From: Diphasiastrum complanatum
Taxonomy: Eukaryota; Streptophyta; Lycopodiopsida; Lycopodiales; Lycopodiaceae
Direction: 5' to 3'
Length of the DNA stretch: 64,000 bases
Assembly: GCA_029204225.1 (NCBI GenBank)
Contig: MU831555.1
Location: 124,688 to 188,687, forward strand
Positions 42,835-52,860 of this stretch are shown here, piece after piece (within the stretch, counting starts at the first letter, position 1; the number at the start of each line of letters is the position of its first letter). The position numbers were made by a program, and so were the translations under genes. The notes beneath the pieces are model-generated. The model did no database searches. It was not told where the DNA came from and was given only the letters and a program-made list of their open reading frames with translations.

Positions 42835-43315
42835 CAAGGATAGTCTACACAAGGTGCACGTCACTAAGGCCGCACTTGCAGCTATAGGAATCTCATCTGG
42901 TACGCACGTCTCACCCAATCACAAGCACGTCAAACAGGCCATCAAGCCATACATTGACCTCACCAACGATCTGCATTGGACTAATGATGGTTACCTTCTG
43001 GAAGCCATCACTGAGCCTTCCATCCACGCCGCTGCCCAATTGTTGAATCATTTTTTGATGGTTGGCAATCTTAGGAAAGACCGCATCACATCTCAAATCC
43101 TTCACAGGATAGTGGAGTCCCACATCAAGTTGGCCAAAGCTCCTCTTGAACCATATAGCTGGTTCAAGACTGTTTCTGGTGAGCTCAAGCGAGCTATTAA
43201 GGCCAATACAAAGCAGCAGTTTGTCGCTGGCTCTCTATTGTCCCTCTTAGTTGCTTCTCACTTAGAAAACAGAATCCATGGCTTTCACCTGGATTCTGTG
43301 CTTTCGGTTTACGAA
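42149..43315 (+). repeat. 686 bp-period tandem duplication of the gypsy downstream ORF
   Basis: Copy 1 starts at 42149 and copy 2 at 42835, both at the shared word CAAGGA. Copy 2 runs to 43315 (ggtttacgaa), where copia sequence starts; copy 1 carries on past the equivalent point (42645). By eye they are above 95 percent alike, with copy 1 holding an extra 18 bp and a 1-nt loss. Confidence 0.9.
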
Positions 43316-43819
43316 AGCAAGGGCTACAAAGTCTATCTCCCATCCTTGAACAAATTTGTTGTTTCAAGGGATGTCATCTTTGATGAACATCATATGCATA
43401 TGCTTGAAGAAGGCTCAAGTGCTCCAACAATCAAGAAGAAGATGGCCGAGGAGCAAGATCTTGGTTTTGAGGAGGAGCTCATGGAGGAGCAAGCACCAAA
43501 CCCACCTATCACACCAAGGAGATCTTCAAGGGCAAAAGTGGAGCCATCAAGGCTCACATATCAAGGCAAAGGACAGCAAGTTGAGGGTATCTCATCCACT
43601 TCTTATGCTTTATCTAGTTTTGAAGAACCATCTAATATTGAAGATGCATTGAACTCCAAAGAATGGTATAAAGCTATGCTGGATGAGTATGATGCCATGA
43701 TTGATAATGAAACTTGGTCGCTTGTTGAGAGACCTCAAAGGAATGTAATAGGATGCAAGTGGTTCTTCAAGCTTAAGTTGAATGAAATGGGAGTGTTAAC
43801 AAACATAAAGCAAGATTAG
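42785..43819 (+). CDS. chimeric 344-aa ORF: gypsy downstream ORF fused to copia integrase/RT
   Basis: Residues about 21-177 are gypsy downstream ORF copy 2 (AALAAIGISSGTH, GYLLEAITEPSIHAAAQLL, EPYSWFKTVSGELKRA). From about residue 178 it is copia: SKGYKVYLPSLNKFVVSRDV is the integrase C-terminus. An acidic linker follows, then EWYKAMLDEYDAMIDNETW and CKWFFKLKLNE, the start of RT. The join at 43315/43316 keeps the frame. It ends by a frameshift near 43800, after which the RT continues in the next ORF. No function should be assumed for the fusion. Confidence 0.8.
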   Translation: MLVFALNFPFPSSLLPYKDSLHKVHVTKAALAAIGISSGTHVSPNHKHVKQAIKPYIDLTNDLHWTNDGYLLEAITEPSIHAAAQLLNHFLMVGNLRKDRITSQILHRIVESHIKLAKAPLEPYSWFKTVSGELKRAIKANTKQQFVAGSLLSLLVASHLENRIHGFHLDSVLSVYESKGYKVYLPSLNKFVVSRDVIFDEHHMHMLEEGSSAPTIKKKMAEEQDLGFEEELMEEQAPNPPITPRRSSRAKVEPSRLTYQGKGQQVEGISSTSYALSSFEEPSNIEDALNSKEWYKAMLDEYDAMIDNETWSLVERPQRNVIGCKWFFKLKLNEMGVLTNIKQD

Positions 43820-45168
43820 TTGCAAAAGGTTATGCTCAAGAGAGAGGGATAGACTATGAGGAAACTTTTGCACCCGTGGCCAAGATGGTCACAATAAGGC
43901 TAATGATTGCACTTGCATCACATTTTGGATGGATTCTATGTCAAATGGATGTCTCTAATGCTTTCTTGAATAATTTTATGGAAGAGGATATCTATATGGA
44001 GCATCCACAAGGGTTCATCAAGCATGGAATGGAGAACAAAGTATGCCATCTCCAAAGAAGCATCTATGGCTTGAAGCAAGCCTCGAGATCTTGGAATTCA
44101 AGACTACATTGCTATCTTATTTCACTTTCTTTTGTTCAAAGTGAATATGATCCCACTCTTTACACTAAGTTTGATGATGTTGGTATTGTACTTTTACTCA
44201 TTTATGTAGATGACATCATCATTAGTGGAAATAGTGTTGATGGTATTGAAAAAATCAAGATAGATCTATCATTAGAGTTCAAGATGGTAGATCTAGGGTG
44301 TTTTCACTTCATCTTAGTCATAGAAGTACTTAGAGGGTTTGATTTTATCTTTATAAGTCAAGTAAACTATGCTCAAAGTCTTTTGAAGAGGTTTAAGATG
44401 GAAGTATGCAAAAGTGTTGACGCACCAATGGAGCAAGATGTAAAAGAACCAAATGAAGATGATGAAAGATCCTTCATGGACATCACTTTGTTTAGGAAAC
44501 TTATAGGTTCGTTAATGTGGATCACTATAACTAGAATAGATCTTAGCTTTAGTGTATGTAGGTTGAGCCAATCCATGCAAAAGCCATTGAATATCCATCA
44601 AAAAAAGGCTAAGAGGATTCTAAGATACATCTCGGGTACATTGGATTTTGGGATTCTATATAGAGGAGATGTGATTAAACTTCATGCATTTAGTGATTCA
44701 GATTTTGCAGGGGACAAGAGGGATAGGAAATCAACAAGTGCCTATTCCACTTTCATAGGAGAAGGTTTGTTTTCATGGCTTTCAAAAAAGCAAGAAACTA
44801 TATCTCTATCTTCAACCGAGGCTGAGTACAAAGCTTTGACAACCACTACAAAGGAGGTACTTTGGATCAAGAGATTATTGGTGGAACTAAAGATCATGGA
44901 TTCAGAGGAGGAACCAATCATCTACAATGACAATATATCAGCCCAACACCTTGCATCTAACCCAATCTTCCATGCAAGATCTAAGCACATTGAGATATGC
45001 CATCACTTTGTGAGAGAAATGGTGCAAGCCAAGGAGATTGCTTTGGAGCATGTTCCAAGCAATGAATGTGTAGTTGATCTACTTACTAAACCACTTCAAA
45101 AGACACCTTTTATGAAGTTCAGATCATCACTTGGAGTGATTAGTAAATCAATGATTGAACCAAGCTAG
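43820..45168 (+). CDS. copia-2 reverse transcriptase and RNase H (430 aa ORF from 43876)
   Basis: Before the ATG the frame already reads ARLVAKGYAQERG and YEETFAPVAKMVTIRLMIAL. Then CQMDVSNAFLNNFMEEDIYM, SIYGLKQASRSWNSRL, LLIYVDDIIISGN (YVDD), RKLIGSLMWITITR, RNase H SDSDFAGDKRDRKSTSAYS, LSSTEAEYKALTTTTKEVLW, NDNISAQHLASNPIFHARS and VDLLTKPLQKTPF. This is the best preserved RT-RNase H in the window, open for 430 residues. A stop and an LTR at 45183 follow. Confidence 0.93.
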
Positions 45169-45182
45169 ATAGTGAGGAGGAG

Positions 45183-45864
45183 TGTTAAAAATTCACAATT
45201 CTAGCTTGACTAGTTTTGGTCATATGACTTGTAAATAGTTAGATGGTCATGATGTGGCTTGTCACACGTGCCAAATAGCATAGGATTCCATTCATAAGGA
45301 TGTTCTCAAGTAGACCTAAGTATTAGAACCTTTGGAATGAGTCCAAATTATGCTTAGATACAAGGGAGAAAAAATAGGAGCTATTTCTGGTAATTTTTGC
45401 ATTGTTGAGGGATCTCCAAGATTCCAACCCTAACTTGGTAGGGATGAAAGATCCACCAAAATTAGCATTAGGGATAGGTTTAGGGCTACTCATACCTTCC
45501 CAAAACCGTGATGGATCATGTATATATAGGTGATGATATCTAACCAAAATCAATCAAGCAATTTCATGTTTTTTCTCTCATAATGATGCAATTGCTCTCT
45601 ATGTTCATAATTGTTTGAGTACTTGTGATTACTAATGATTATAGGATTGAATGTAGGTCTGGTGTACAATACTCAGACTGTGGGAGGCTGTACTTTCACA
45701 CGTGTGAAGCCTTCTTCAAGGATTTGGGCCATTTAGTGAGGTTCAAGCATAGATTTTTGATGGATTTTGATGGTTCAACTTGTGCTAATCTTATGAAATC
45801 ATAATCTATTGTTTCCCTCATCATTTCAAGTGTTTTAGGATCCTTATTTGCTGTAATTTTTACA
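45183..45864 (+). repeat. copia-2 3' LTR (about 682 bp)
   Basis: Begins TGTTAAAAATTCACAATT after the purine-rich gtgaggaggag and ends GTAATTTTTACA. It carries CACACGTG words, including tttcacacgtgtgaag at 45695. It is related in style to LTRs at 21574 and 57071. The matching 5' LTR is absent; upstream is the gypsy fusion. Confidence 0.8.
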
Positions 45865-46190
45865 AATTGTTGGATCTGATTATTATTGGGATTGCTATTT
45901 CGTATTCTTTTTGTGAGAGAGAGAGGGAGAGAGAGAAGAGTAAGTTTCTATCATTGTTGTGGATTTAGGGTTAATGGAAGTAGGGTTAATGGATGTAGTG
46001 TTAATGCTTAGTGTTAATGGATGTTAGTATTAGATCCTCCATTCATGTTGAAATCTGAACTATACTATCGCTCTCATGGGAACGAACCTACGCGCGACAA
46101 CTAACTCCGTCTCTTTGATGCTAGATTGACTAGATCTTGGATTTAGGTTAGGCAAGGAAAGAAGCCCACTACAAATAACAAATCCATGGC
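45865..46190 (+). other. spacer between copia-2 LTR and copia-3 gag
   Basis: AT-rich, with a short purine run (gagagagagggagagag at 45915) and repeats of gttaatggatgtag (45970-46025). No coding frame and no LTR start that matches copia-3. Confidence 0.5.
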
Positions 46191-48061
46191 ACTATAGTCA
46201 AACAAACAACAGTCCAAGAAGAAGAAAGGCTTCAAGGATAAGAAGACAAAAAACAGAACAGCCAGCTGCATCACAACCACAACAGCAACAACATAGTCAG
46301 TCATCGTCCAAGACCAGGCTATTTTGCAGATACTGCAAAAGAACCAACCACGACATCAAAGACTGTCGTATCCTCAAGCATAATGAAACGAGGAAGAAGA
46401 TGCAGCAGCAGCAAGAAGGCAACTCTGACATAATCAGAGGTTTCCAAGATGATGATAAAGCGTTGATGGTACAAGATCAACCCAGCAGAGATGCCCATCA
46501 ATGGTATCTTGATTCAGGTGCTTCTTAGCACATGACGCCATGCAAAGACCTCTTCACTACACTCACAACTATGGAATCAATGTATATCTTCTTTGGTGAC
46601 TCCAGTTGACATCAAGTCGAAGGCCAAGTCTCTATTTGACTACAATTCTCTGACGACATCACTAGGCAACTTAATGGTGTAATCTATGTACCCAAGTTAA
46701 CTAGGAAACTATTGTCTATTAGCAAGATTACAGATTAGGGCTATAGAGCCATGTTCATTGCTAGCCGATGTACTATTTTAGATGAGAATTCAAAAGAAAT
46801 CCTCTCTGCTTACAGAGAAGAAAATTTGTATATATTGAGTCATGATTTTTCACTTTCTATGAGCTGTTCAGATGCTAATTTATGGCATCAAAGATTAGGT
46901 AATCTAAATATGCGTTCAATCTTGTATATGCATTATAACAAAATGGTCAAGAACATGAATATAAATGATGTTACTATAGCTAATCAATCTGTCTGTGAAA
47001 GTTGCTTACTAGGGAAACAACCTAGAACTAGATTTTCAAGAGGACAAGCCAAAAGGGCAAAGTCCATTTTGTCACTGATACACAGTGACTTATGTGGTCC
47101 TATGACCGTACTCTCCTTGGGTCAAGCTCTATATTTTATTACATTCATTGATGACTACTCCCGATTTACCAGAGTCATGTTCATAAAGAACAAGTCAGAA
47201 GCATTTAGTTGCTTCAAAGATTTCAAGCAATACACTGAAAATCAAACTGATCAGAGAGTCAAGGCCCTACACTCAATATCTGATCCTGAAATAACAAATA
47301 AAGGTCATATTCAACAACTGAAAAAATATCTTTACATTTGATCTAACGAATATTCAAAAGGAGAATTATTCAACGACACAAAAGTATTATTTTCTAATGA
47401 ATGAACACACGACCTGATCTTGCATATGTTGTGAGTACACTGTCGTAATTCATGTCCAATCCAGGACTACAACACTGGAAAGCCCTGCAAAGAGTTTTGA
47501 AGTACATTCAAACCTCAAAGCACTATACCTTGAGTTACAACGGCAACACAAAAGTTGCACTCACATTGACTTCCTATTCAGATTTCGATTGGGCAGGAGA
47601 TGTGGACACCAAAAAATCCACATCAAGTTATATTTGTTTCCTTGGAGGAGGACCCATTTCATGGAACAATATAAAGCAAAATTACATGTCGTTGTCCTCT
47701 ACAAAATCCGAATATGTTGCAGTTACATTAGCAGTGAAGGAGATCATTTGGCTAAGGAGGCTATTGTAGGATCTGCAATTCCCACAAATCAGTCTAACAA
47801 TACTCCAGTGTGACAATCAAAGCTGCATAGTTCTATCTGTGAACCTACGTACTCATGCTAGAACTAAACACATAGAAGTTCAGTTCCATTTTCTTAGAGA
47901 GAAAGTTGAGAACCTAGATGTTGTACTAAGTTACTGTCATACAGACAATATGTTGGCTGATATTTTGACAAAGCCAGTGTCTAGAGATAAACATTCTACT
48001 TTAGTAGAAATGATAAATCTCAATGGCAAATCACATTCATAGCAGTTAGCTTAAGGGGGAG
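46190..48061 (+). pseudogene. copia-3: gag knuckle, protease, integrase N-terminus, RNase H (RT deleted)
   Basis: A Q-rich gag tail with knuckle FCRYCKRTNHDIKDCR, protease QWYLDSGAS then a TAG and HMTP, protease end VIYVPKLTRKLLSISKI, integrase LWHQRLGNLNMRSI, CESCLLGKQPRTRF and IHSDLCGPMTV. After KNKSEAFSCFKDF the frame is lost near 47280. From 47401 it is TRPDLAYVVSTLS then RNase H SDFDWAGDVDTKKSTSSYIC, CDNQSCIVLS and HARTKHIEVQFHF. Integrase C-terminus and RT including YVDD are deleted. Confidence 0.85.
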
Positions 48062-48372
48062 TGTTGGAATTTAATCTAGCTCCTACTCATCCCAACAGCC
48101 CTTCTTCCTTCTCTGATTTTTACTCTCTCAAATGCAACCTGCAGAAAATGAACCATTTTCAAATAGTCTGCATATTTGAGCTAATTGTCGCCACAGGTTT
48201 TTCACATGCAAAAAACCCGACACCCGACACGTACTCTTCTTTTTTCTTTAATTTGCCACTAAGTGTTTAGCGACACTTATGCAAGTTGTTTTTGGGCCAT
48301 TAAGGCACTTCCAAAAAAGCGACACTTTTTGCGGAAGATGCGGCACTGTATTTTTCCATGCAGTTTCTGACA
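48062..48372 (+). repeat. copia-3 LTR (about 311 bp)
   Basis: Starts TGTTGGAATTTAATC after the purine tract cttaagggggag. Beyond about 48372 (ctgaca) the sequence is RNase H of the outer copia, so the right edge is set by that switch. Its 5' partner was not found. Confidence 0.6.
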
Positions 48373-48842
48373 GGCAAGTTGGGTGAATTGCAAAGACGAC
48401 AGCAAGTCCGTGATAGGAAGATGTTCGATTGTGTGCGGAGCAGCAATCAGTTGGACACGCAAAAAACAAACCTTGGTAGCTCAATCCTCATGCGAAGCTA
48501 AATATGTCGCAACTTCAAAGATGGCGAACGATGTAGTATAGGTGTAGATGATGTTGGAAGCAGTTGGCATACCACAAAGAGAACCATGTATGATAATGAT
48601 GGATTCTCAAAGTGCCATATATCTGTTCCAGGATCCTATATTCCATTCAAAGACAAAACATATACCTCTGAAGTACCATCATATTCGAGACTTGATCTCG
48701 AAAGGAGAGCTGAAGGTTCAGTACATAAAATCTGAAGACATGATTGCAGAGTTGCTCACGAAGCCGCTCGACAAACCACTCTTCGCAAGGCAAAGAAAAT
48801 CAATTGGATTAAATATACAAAGTTGCAAGGTTCAAGAGGGAG
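48373..48842 (+). pseudogene. outer copia RNase H and purine tract
   Basis: In frames with stops: WVNCKDDSKSVIGRC, AAISWTRKKQTLVAQSSCEA, then the ORF from 48548 MMLEAVGIPQREPCMIMMDS, QSAIYLFQDPIFHSKTKH and EDMIAELLTKPLDKPLF. This is the C-terminal half of copia RNase H. It is followed by ttcaagagggag and the 3' LTR at 48843. Only this and the gag start remain of the outer element's coding capacity. Confidence 0.88.
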
Positions 48843-49468
48843 TGTCAGAAATTGTGAACTCCTGCAACTTTATCGTGAAGGCGACGAAGCGAAACAAAGT
48901 GAAGGTCGAACATACCCCGAAGACCGAAAGAAAAGTATTCGAGTTTCGACCCAATGACCAGGTGATGAACACACTAGAGAAAGACACAAAACGAAAGAAA
49001 ATAATTTGCGTTGCCAACTGGCAGCTTGACGAGCGTGGTGTATTGTACTTCACGCTCAGCTAAAAGAGACAGCAATAACAGAGAATAACTAACTAGTTGA
49101 TTAGCATTAACTTGTCTTGTAATTCTCTGATTAACTATCTTGTAAACTCCACACAGTGGATATAAATACACATTTTTGATCAACATGATGAAGAGATGAT
49201 GTAGAGAACGAAAAGAATAGAAGAGAGAAAAGCTATGCATGAAAGTCTGCCAATGAGCAAAACACAGTGATTGAGGTGAGCTTTAGGCCGCCAATGAGCG
49301 AAACACTGACCAACTCATTGGAAAACGCAAAAGCAAAAAATACAATTGCTCTCTTCTCCACCTCATCATTTGTGTCGTCTTCTTGATTGATTCTCTCATG
49401 ATCTGTGATTTGTAGTCGCTTGCTTAGGATCATGAAAAAACCAGAAAAATACAAACAAAATTTCTACA
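48843..49468 (+). repeat. 3' LTR of composite element (626 bp)
   Basis: Matches the 5' LTR along its length, with an extra stretch of about 20 bp near 48886. It has an intact TATA-like tataaataca at 49161. The end TTTCTACA is followed at once by the target copy AATAG. Confidence 0.92.
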
Positions 49469-49516
49469 AATAGTTCTCAGAATTGAAGCTAATGGACTCT
49501 CTATCTTATTTTGCAG

Positions 49517-49920
49517 TGAGCACCGGAGTTTAAACATGATCTCTACTAAGAGATCTATAGATAATGTTATTAGAGTATTTTGTGTAAAGATGAACTCGGC
49601 TCGCAATACGCATAAGGATGTCAATTTGATCTTGCCATATATATGTAAATATATTCCAACAAATGTTGGCCAGAGAGCTGAATGACAGATCATCAGTTTG
49701 GAGGTAAATTATGTCTTTCTTAACAACATTTTAAAATCAACATTCTAATGTATTTGTTTCATTCTAATTCATTCTATCTCTTAATTGATGTCTTGTGTGC
49801 TGAATTTTTTTGCAGTCACCCCAACAAAATGATTCATTTAGTTGTGGGTGGTACACTTTGTATAATGCAAAGCTATTTTTTGAGTGGTTCATCCTTCAGT
49901 TGGATCTTGATATTTCAAAG
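49517..49920 (+). pseudogene. Ulp1/C48 cysteine protease-like exons
   Basis: Two exon-like blocks with good splice signals. 49517-49703 (after ttttgcag) gives KRSIDNVIRVFCVKMNSAR, then NLILPYICKYIP, and has one TGA at about 49682. 49816-49920 (after ttttttgcag) gives SPQQNDSFSCGWYTLYNAKL and FFEWF, before gtaatt. The Q...(D/N)S..CGWY.L block is like the catalytic Gln-Cys region of Ulp1 (SUMO-type) proteases, also found in plant transposons. The His/Asp part is not seen. It lies right beside the composite insertion; the next exon hits a stop at once. Confidence 0.5.
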
Positions 49921-49989
49921 GTAATTTATTCTGTTTTCTGTAAAAAATTTAAACCGTAACTAATCTGTGAATATTCTATCTTGCAGTTT

Positions 49990-51110
49990 ATACTTCATTA
50001 ATACACATCAAGCTAGGTGTATATATTTAGGCAAGAAATTATCCTGAGCATACTAGCGAGGGCAAGGCTTCAGCCACCCATTGTTGATGGTGCTAAGGAT
50101 GATGTTATTATACTAAAAAAAAGATTAGAAAAATATAGATGGCACAAAATAGATATAGATTACACATGTATAGAATTGATAGAAAAATATACATTGATAT
50201 GTCAAATGCTGCTCCATTTTATGAATTTGGGAGCCCAAAATACATTAACTGATGCCCAACTTGGGCTTTCAATTATTGAATGAAAGACTCTATACACAGA
50301 TTTTTACTAAACTTTATTTGAAGCTATTGTTCTTCCACAATGATGATTATAGTAGGTAGATCTTTGTGGCACATTATCAGCTCCTATCTTTTTCGCAACT
50401 GTGACATGACAAATATTAGTGAATGTGCAATTGCAAATTATGTCATTTTCCATTATTTTGTACTATCTTGAAATGGCAATAAACATAGAGTACTTACGAG
50501 TCTTCCATTGATGATAAATCCGAAATAAGTTGGTAGATTGGTTTGTAATAGCATGACCTCTATTATGATAAAATCAAGCGTCTAATGCTCTTCCACCTCA
50601 ACCATAGATGTACAGTCAATTTTCTTGTATTTTCGATAACTAAATGTGAGACTGAGCATTTGTTTTTTGATATGATAATGGAAGATCATTGACGATTTTT
50701 TAATCCTGCATTGTATATCATTATTTTTTTTACTATCCCAACCTTGATCCATGAGATCTGACAAAGTCTCATATGATAAATCCTTGCAAACAAATAAAGT
50801 TGGTGTCCTTCGAACACTAGCACTTGAGAAAAAATCAACAAATATATGCAATGAGATAAACCAACTTAGGTGAACAATTTTTGAACCCGTACTTATCTTC
50901 ATAGCATTTCTAACATCAATGAGTAGCTTGCATCTGAAGGATTCAAAAACAATATTGTCAGGAGTAGCCACTCATCACTCTGAAAACTAGGCAATGGAAT
51001 TGCTTCGAGCTTGCCAAAATCTCCATCCGCTTGTGGCATATATAAAGATTCATAAAAATATATACCACTATCTGCAAGTTCCTTTGGACTTCTTCCTCTG
51101 TATTGCAGCT
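49990..51110. other. unassigned region with one + and one - open frame
   Basis: 50017-50283 (+, 88 aa, QEIILSILARARLQPPIVDG) and 50582-50971 (-, 129 aa, FESFRCKLLIDVRNAMKIST) are open but I recognise neither. The first may continue the Ulp1-like gene. The second could pair with the unknown minus-strand coding at 31.8-33.9 kb on the other side of the 13.4 kb insertion. Confidence 0.35.
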
Positions 51111-51112
51111 TT

Positions 51113-51770
51113 CCAGAAGAATCAAGTCAAAGGTGAAGATCAAGAAGGATCTTCAAGTCCAAGCTCGAACAAGCCAAAGAAGGATAAGTCGAAGATCAAA
51201 TGCTACTTTTGTGGCAAGATGGGGCACTATGCCTCGGAGTGATTCAAGAAGAAGCAATCTCAAAGTAAAGCAAACCTAGGCCAAGAGGAAGAGGAGAGCT
51301 CTCATGAAGATTCACTCATGAAGTCAAGTTTCTCATATTCAAGCATAAGAGGTGAAGACCCTTGGTGGATAGATAGTGGGGCTAGCTCCCACATGACAAG
51401 TAAGAGGGAGTATTTCTCAAACTTATCTACCTATGATGGACCTATCAAGTCAAATTTTACAGCAAATGATTATGCTTGTAAGGTAGAAGGCATAGGATCC
51501 ATACCTTTATGCTTGGGATCTTCAAGGAAGATCAAGATTGATGGAGTACTTTACATTCTTAGTATCACTAAGAACTTGCTTAGTTTAGGACAATTGCTTG
51601 ACAATGGTTTGATTGTGGAGTTCACCACAAATGCATGTAACATCAAGAAGGATGGCAAGATCATTGCTAGAGGCATAAGATTTGGAAGATTATTCAAATT
51701 AGATGCCTATGTGGATGCTAACATTGTGATGCTAGCCGAGGAGACCAAACTATTCAACCATAGTCTTTAG
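51113..51770 (+). pseudogene. copia gag zinc knuckle and protease
   Basis: AFQKNQVKGEDQEGSSSP leads to the knuckle KCYFCGKMGHYASE with TGA in place of the last cysteine codon, then the same frame continues: WWIDSGASSHMTSKREYFS (protease D-S-G), GIGSIPLCLGSSRKIKIDG, LSITKNLLSLGQLLDNGL and IRFGRLFKLDAY. It is closely related to the minus-strand element at 19775-20978. The gag N-terminus is missing; the start is where homology appears. Confidence 0.85.
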
Positions 51771-52860
51771 CACAAAAGACAAAGAACCTGGTAACAGTCT
51801 CTAAGATAACTGATGAGGGCTACACTGTTACTTTCTCATCTAAGCAGTGTACAATACTCGAGGAAGATACTACTTTGACTACATGCACTAGAGTCAAAAA
51901 TCTTTACGTACTCTTTAATTCAGTTGCATTAGCTAGTATCTCTAATGAAAATGTAAATGGTAGTGCTGTTCTGTGGCGTAGTCGATTTGGACACGTGAAT
52001 ACAAGATCACTTTCTTATATGCGTTGCAATAATTCCCTTCTTCATTAGTTAGGAAATCTTTCTTTTGTGAATCATGCATCTATGGGAAGCACTCTAGAAG
52101 CAAGTTTCCAAAAACACATTCCATCAAAACAAAGCATGTACTAGATCTTGTACATAGCGATCTCTGTGGTCCAATGCCAACTCCATCATTAGGGGATGAA
52201 ATATATTTTATCACTTTCATAGATGATTATTCTAGATGGTCTACATTCATGTTCATTAAGCACAAATCTGAAACCTTTGAATGCTTCAAGAGATTCAAGG
52301 CCATGGTTGAGACACAAAAATCTAGGAAAGTGAAGACACTCCGAACTGATGGTGGTGGTGAATACATCTCTAACGAGATGTCTGACTACATGGCTGAACA
52401 TGGTATTAGAAGACAGTTTACCACTTCCTATTCACCTCAATAGAACGAGATTGCAGAAAGGAAGAATCTAACTCTTCTCAACCTAGCCAGATCCATGCCA
52501 CATCAAGCACACCTACCTGCGAAGTTCTGGGCAAAAGCTACTACCACAACTTGTTACCTGCAGAACTGATCCAGCACCAAAGCCATCAACAACAAGACTC
52601 CTCATGAAGTTTGGCATGGGCACAAGCCTAGTGTCAACCATTTAAAAATCTTTGGTTGTATATGTTTTCTTCACATTTCTAAATAGATTAGGAAGAAGCT
52701 AGATCATAAGACAAATAAATGTATTTTCATTGGCTATCCTAATGAGCATAAAGCTTATAAAGTTTATGATCCATCCACCAATGTAGTATTTGTCTCTAGG
52801 AATGTAATATTTCAAGAACATACATACTATGATTTCAAACAATCATCGATAAATGATGCT
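51771..52860 (+). pseudogene. copia protease end and integrase (different element)
   Basis: At 51771 the sequence steps back to KNLVTVSKITDEGYTV, the same protease-end position already passed in the preceding piece, so a second copia begins. Next come LWRSRFGHVNTRSL, LDLVHSDLCGPMPTPS, FIDDYSRW, LRTDGGGEYISNEM (second D), AERKNLTLLNLARS, FWAKATTTTCYLQN, TPHEVWHGHKPSVNHL, KLDHKTNKCIFIGYP and FVSRNVIFQE. Several stops (52049, 52441, 52569, 52684) break it. Confidence 0.85.

Larger units (their letters stand above)
36029..49468 (+). mobile_element. composite copia-bounded LTR element of 13.4 kb with target duplication
   Basis: Bounded by same-orientation LTRs at 36029-36632 and 48843-49468, both TGTCAGAAATTGTGAACT to AAATTTCTACA, with AATAG at 36024-36028 and 49469-49473. 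The PBS (36633-36644) and purine tract (ttcaagagggag, 48831-48842) are in place. Inside: outer copia gag start, gypsy gag-protease-RNase H-integrase, duplicated gypsy 3' ORF, copia-2 pol with its LTR, copia-3 remnants, then outer copia RNase H. A typical copia is about 5 kb, so roughly 8 kb or more is foreign. It cannot be autonomous: the outer protease, integrase and RT are missing. Confidence 0.88.

Noticed and set aside
41694-42843. Calling the gypsy downstream ORF an envelope gene
   Set aside because: No signal peptide, membrane-spanning segment or furin-like site is visible; position alone is not enough.
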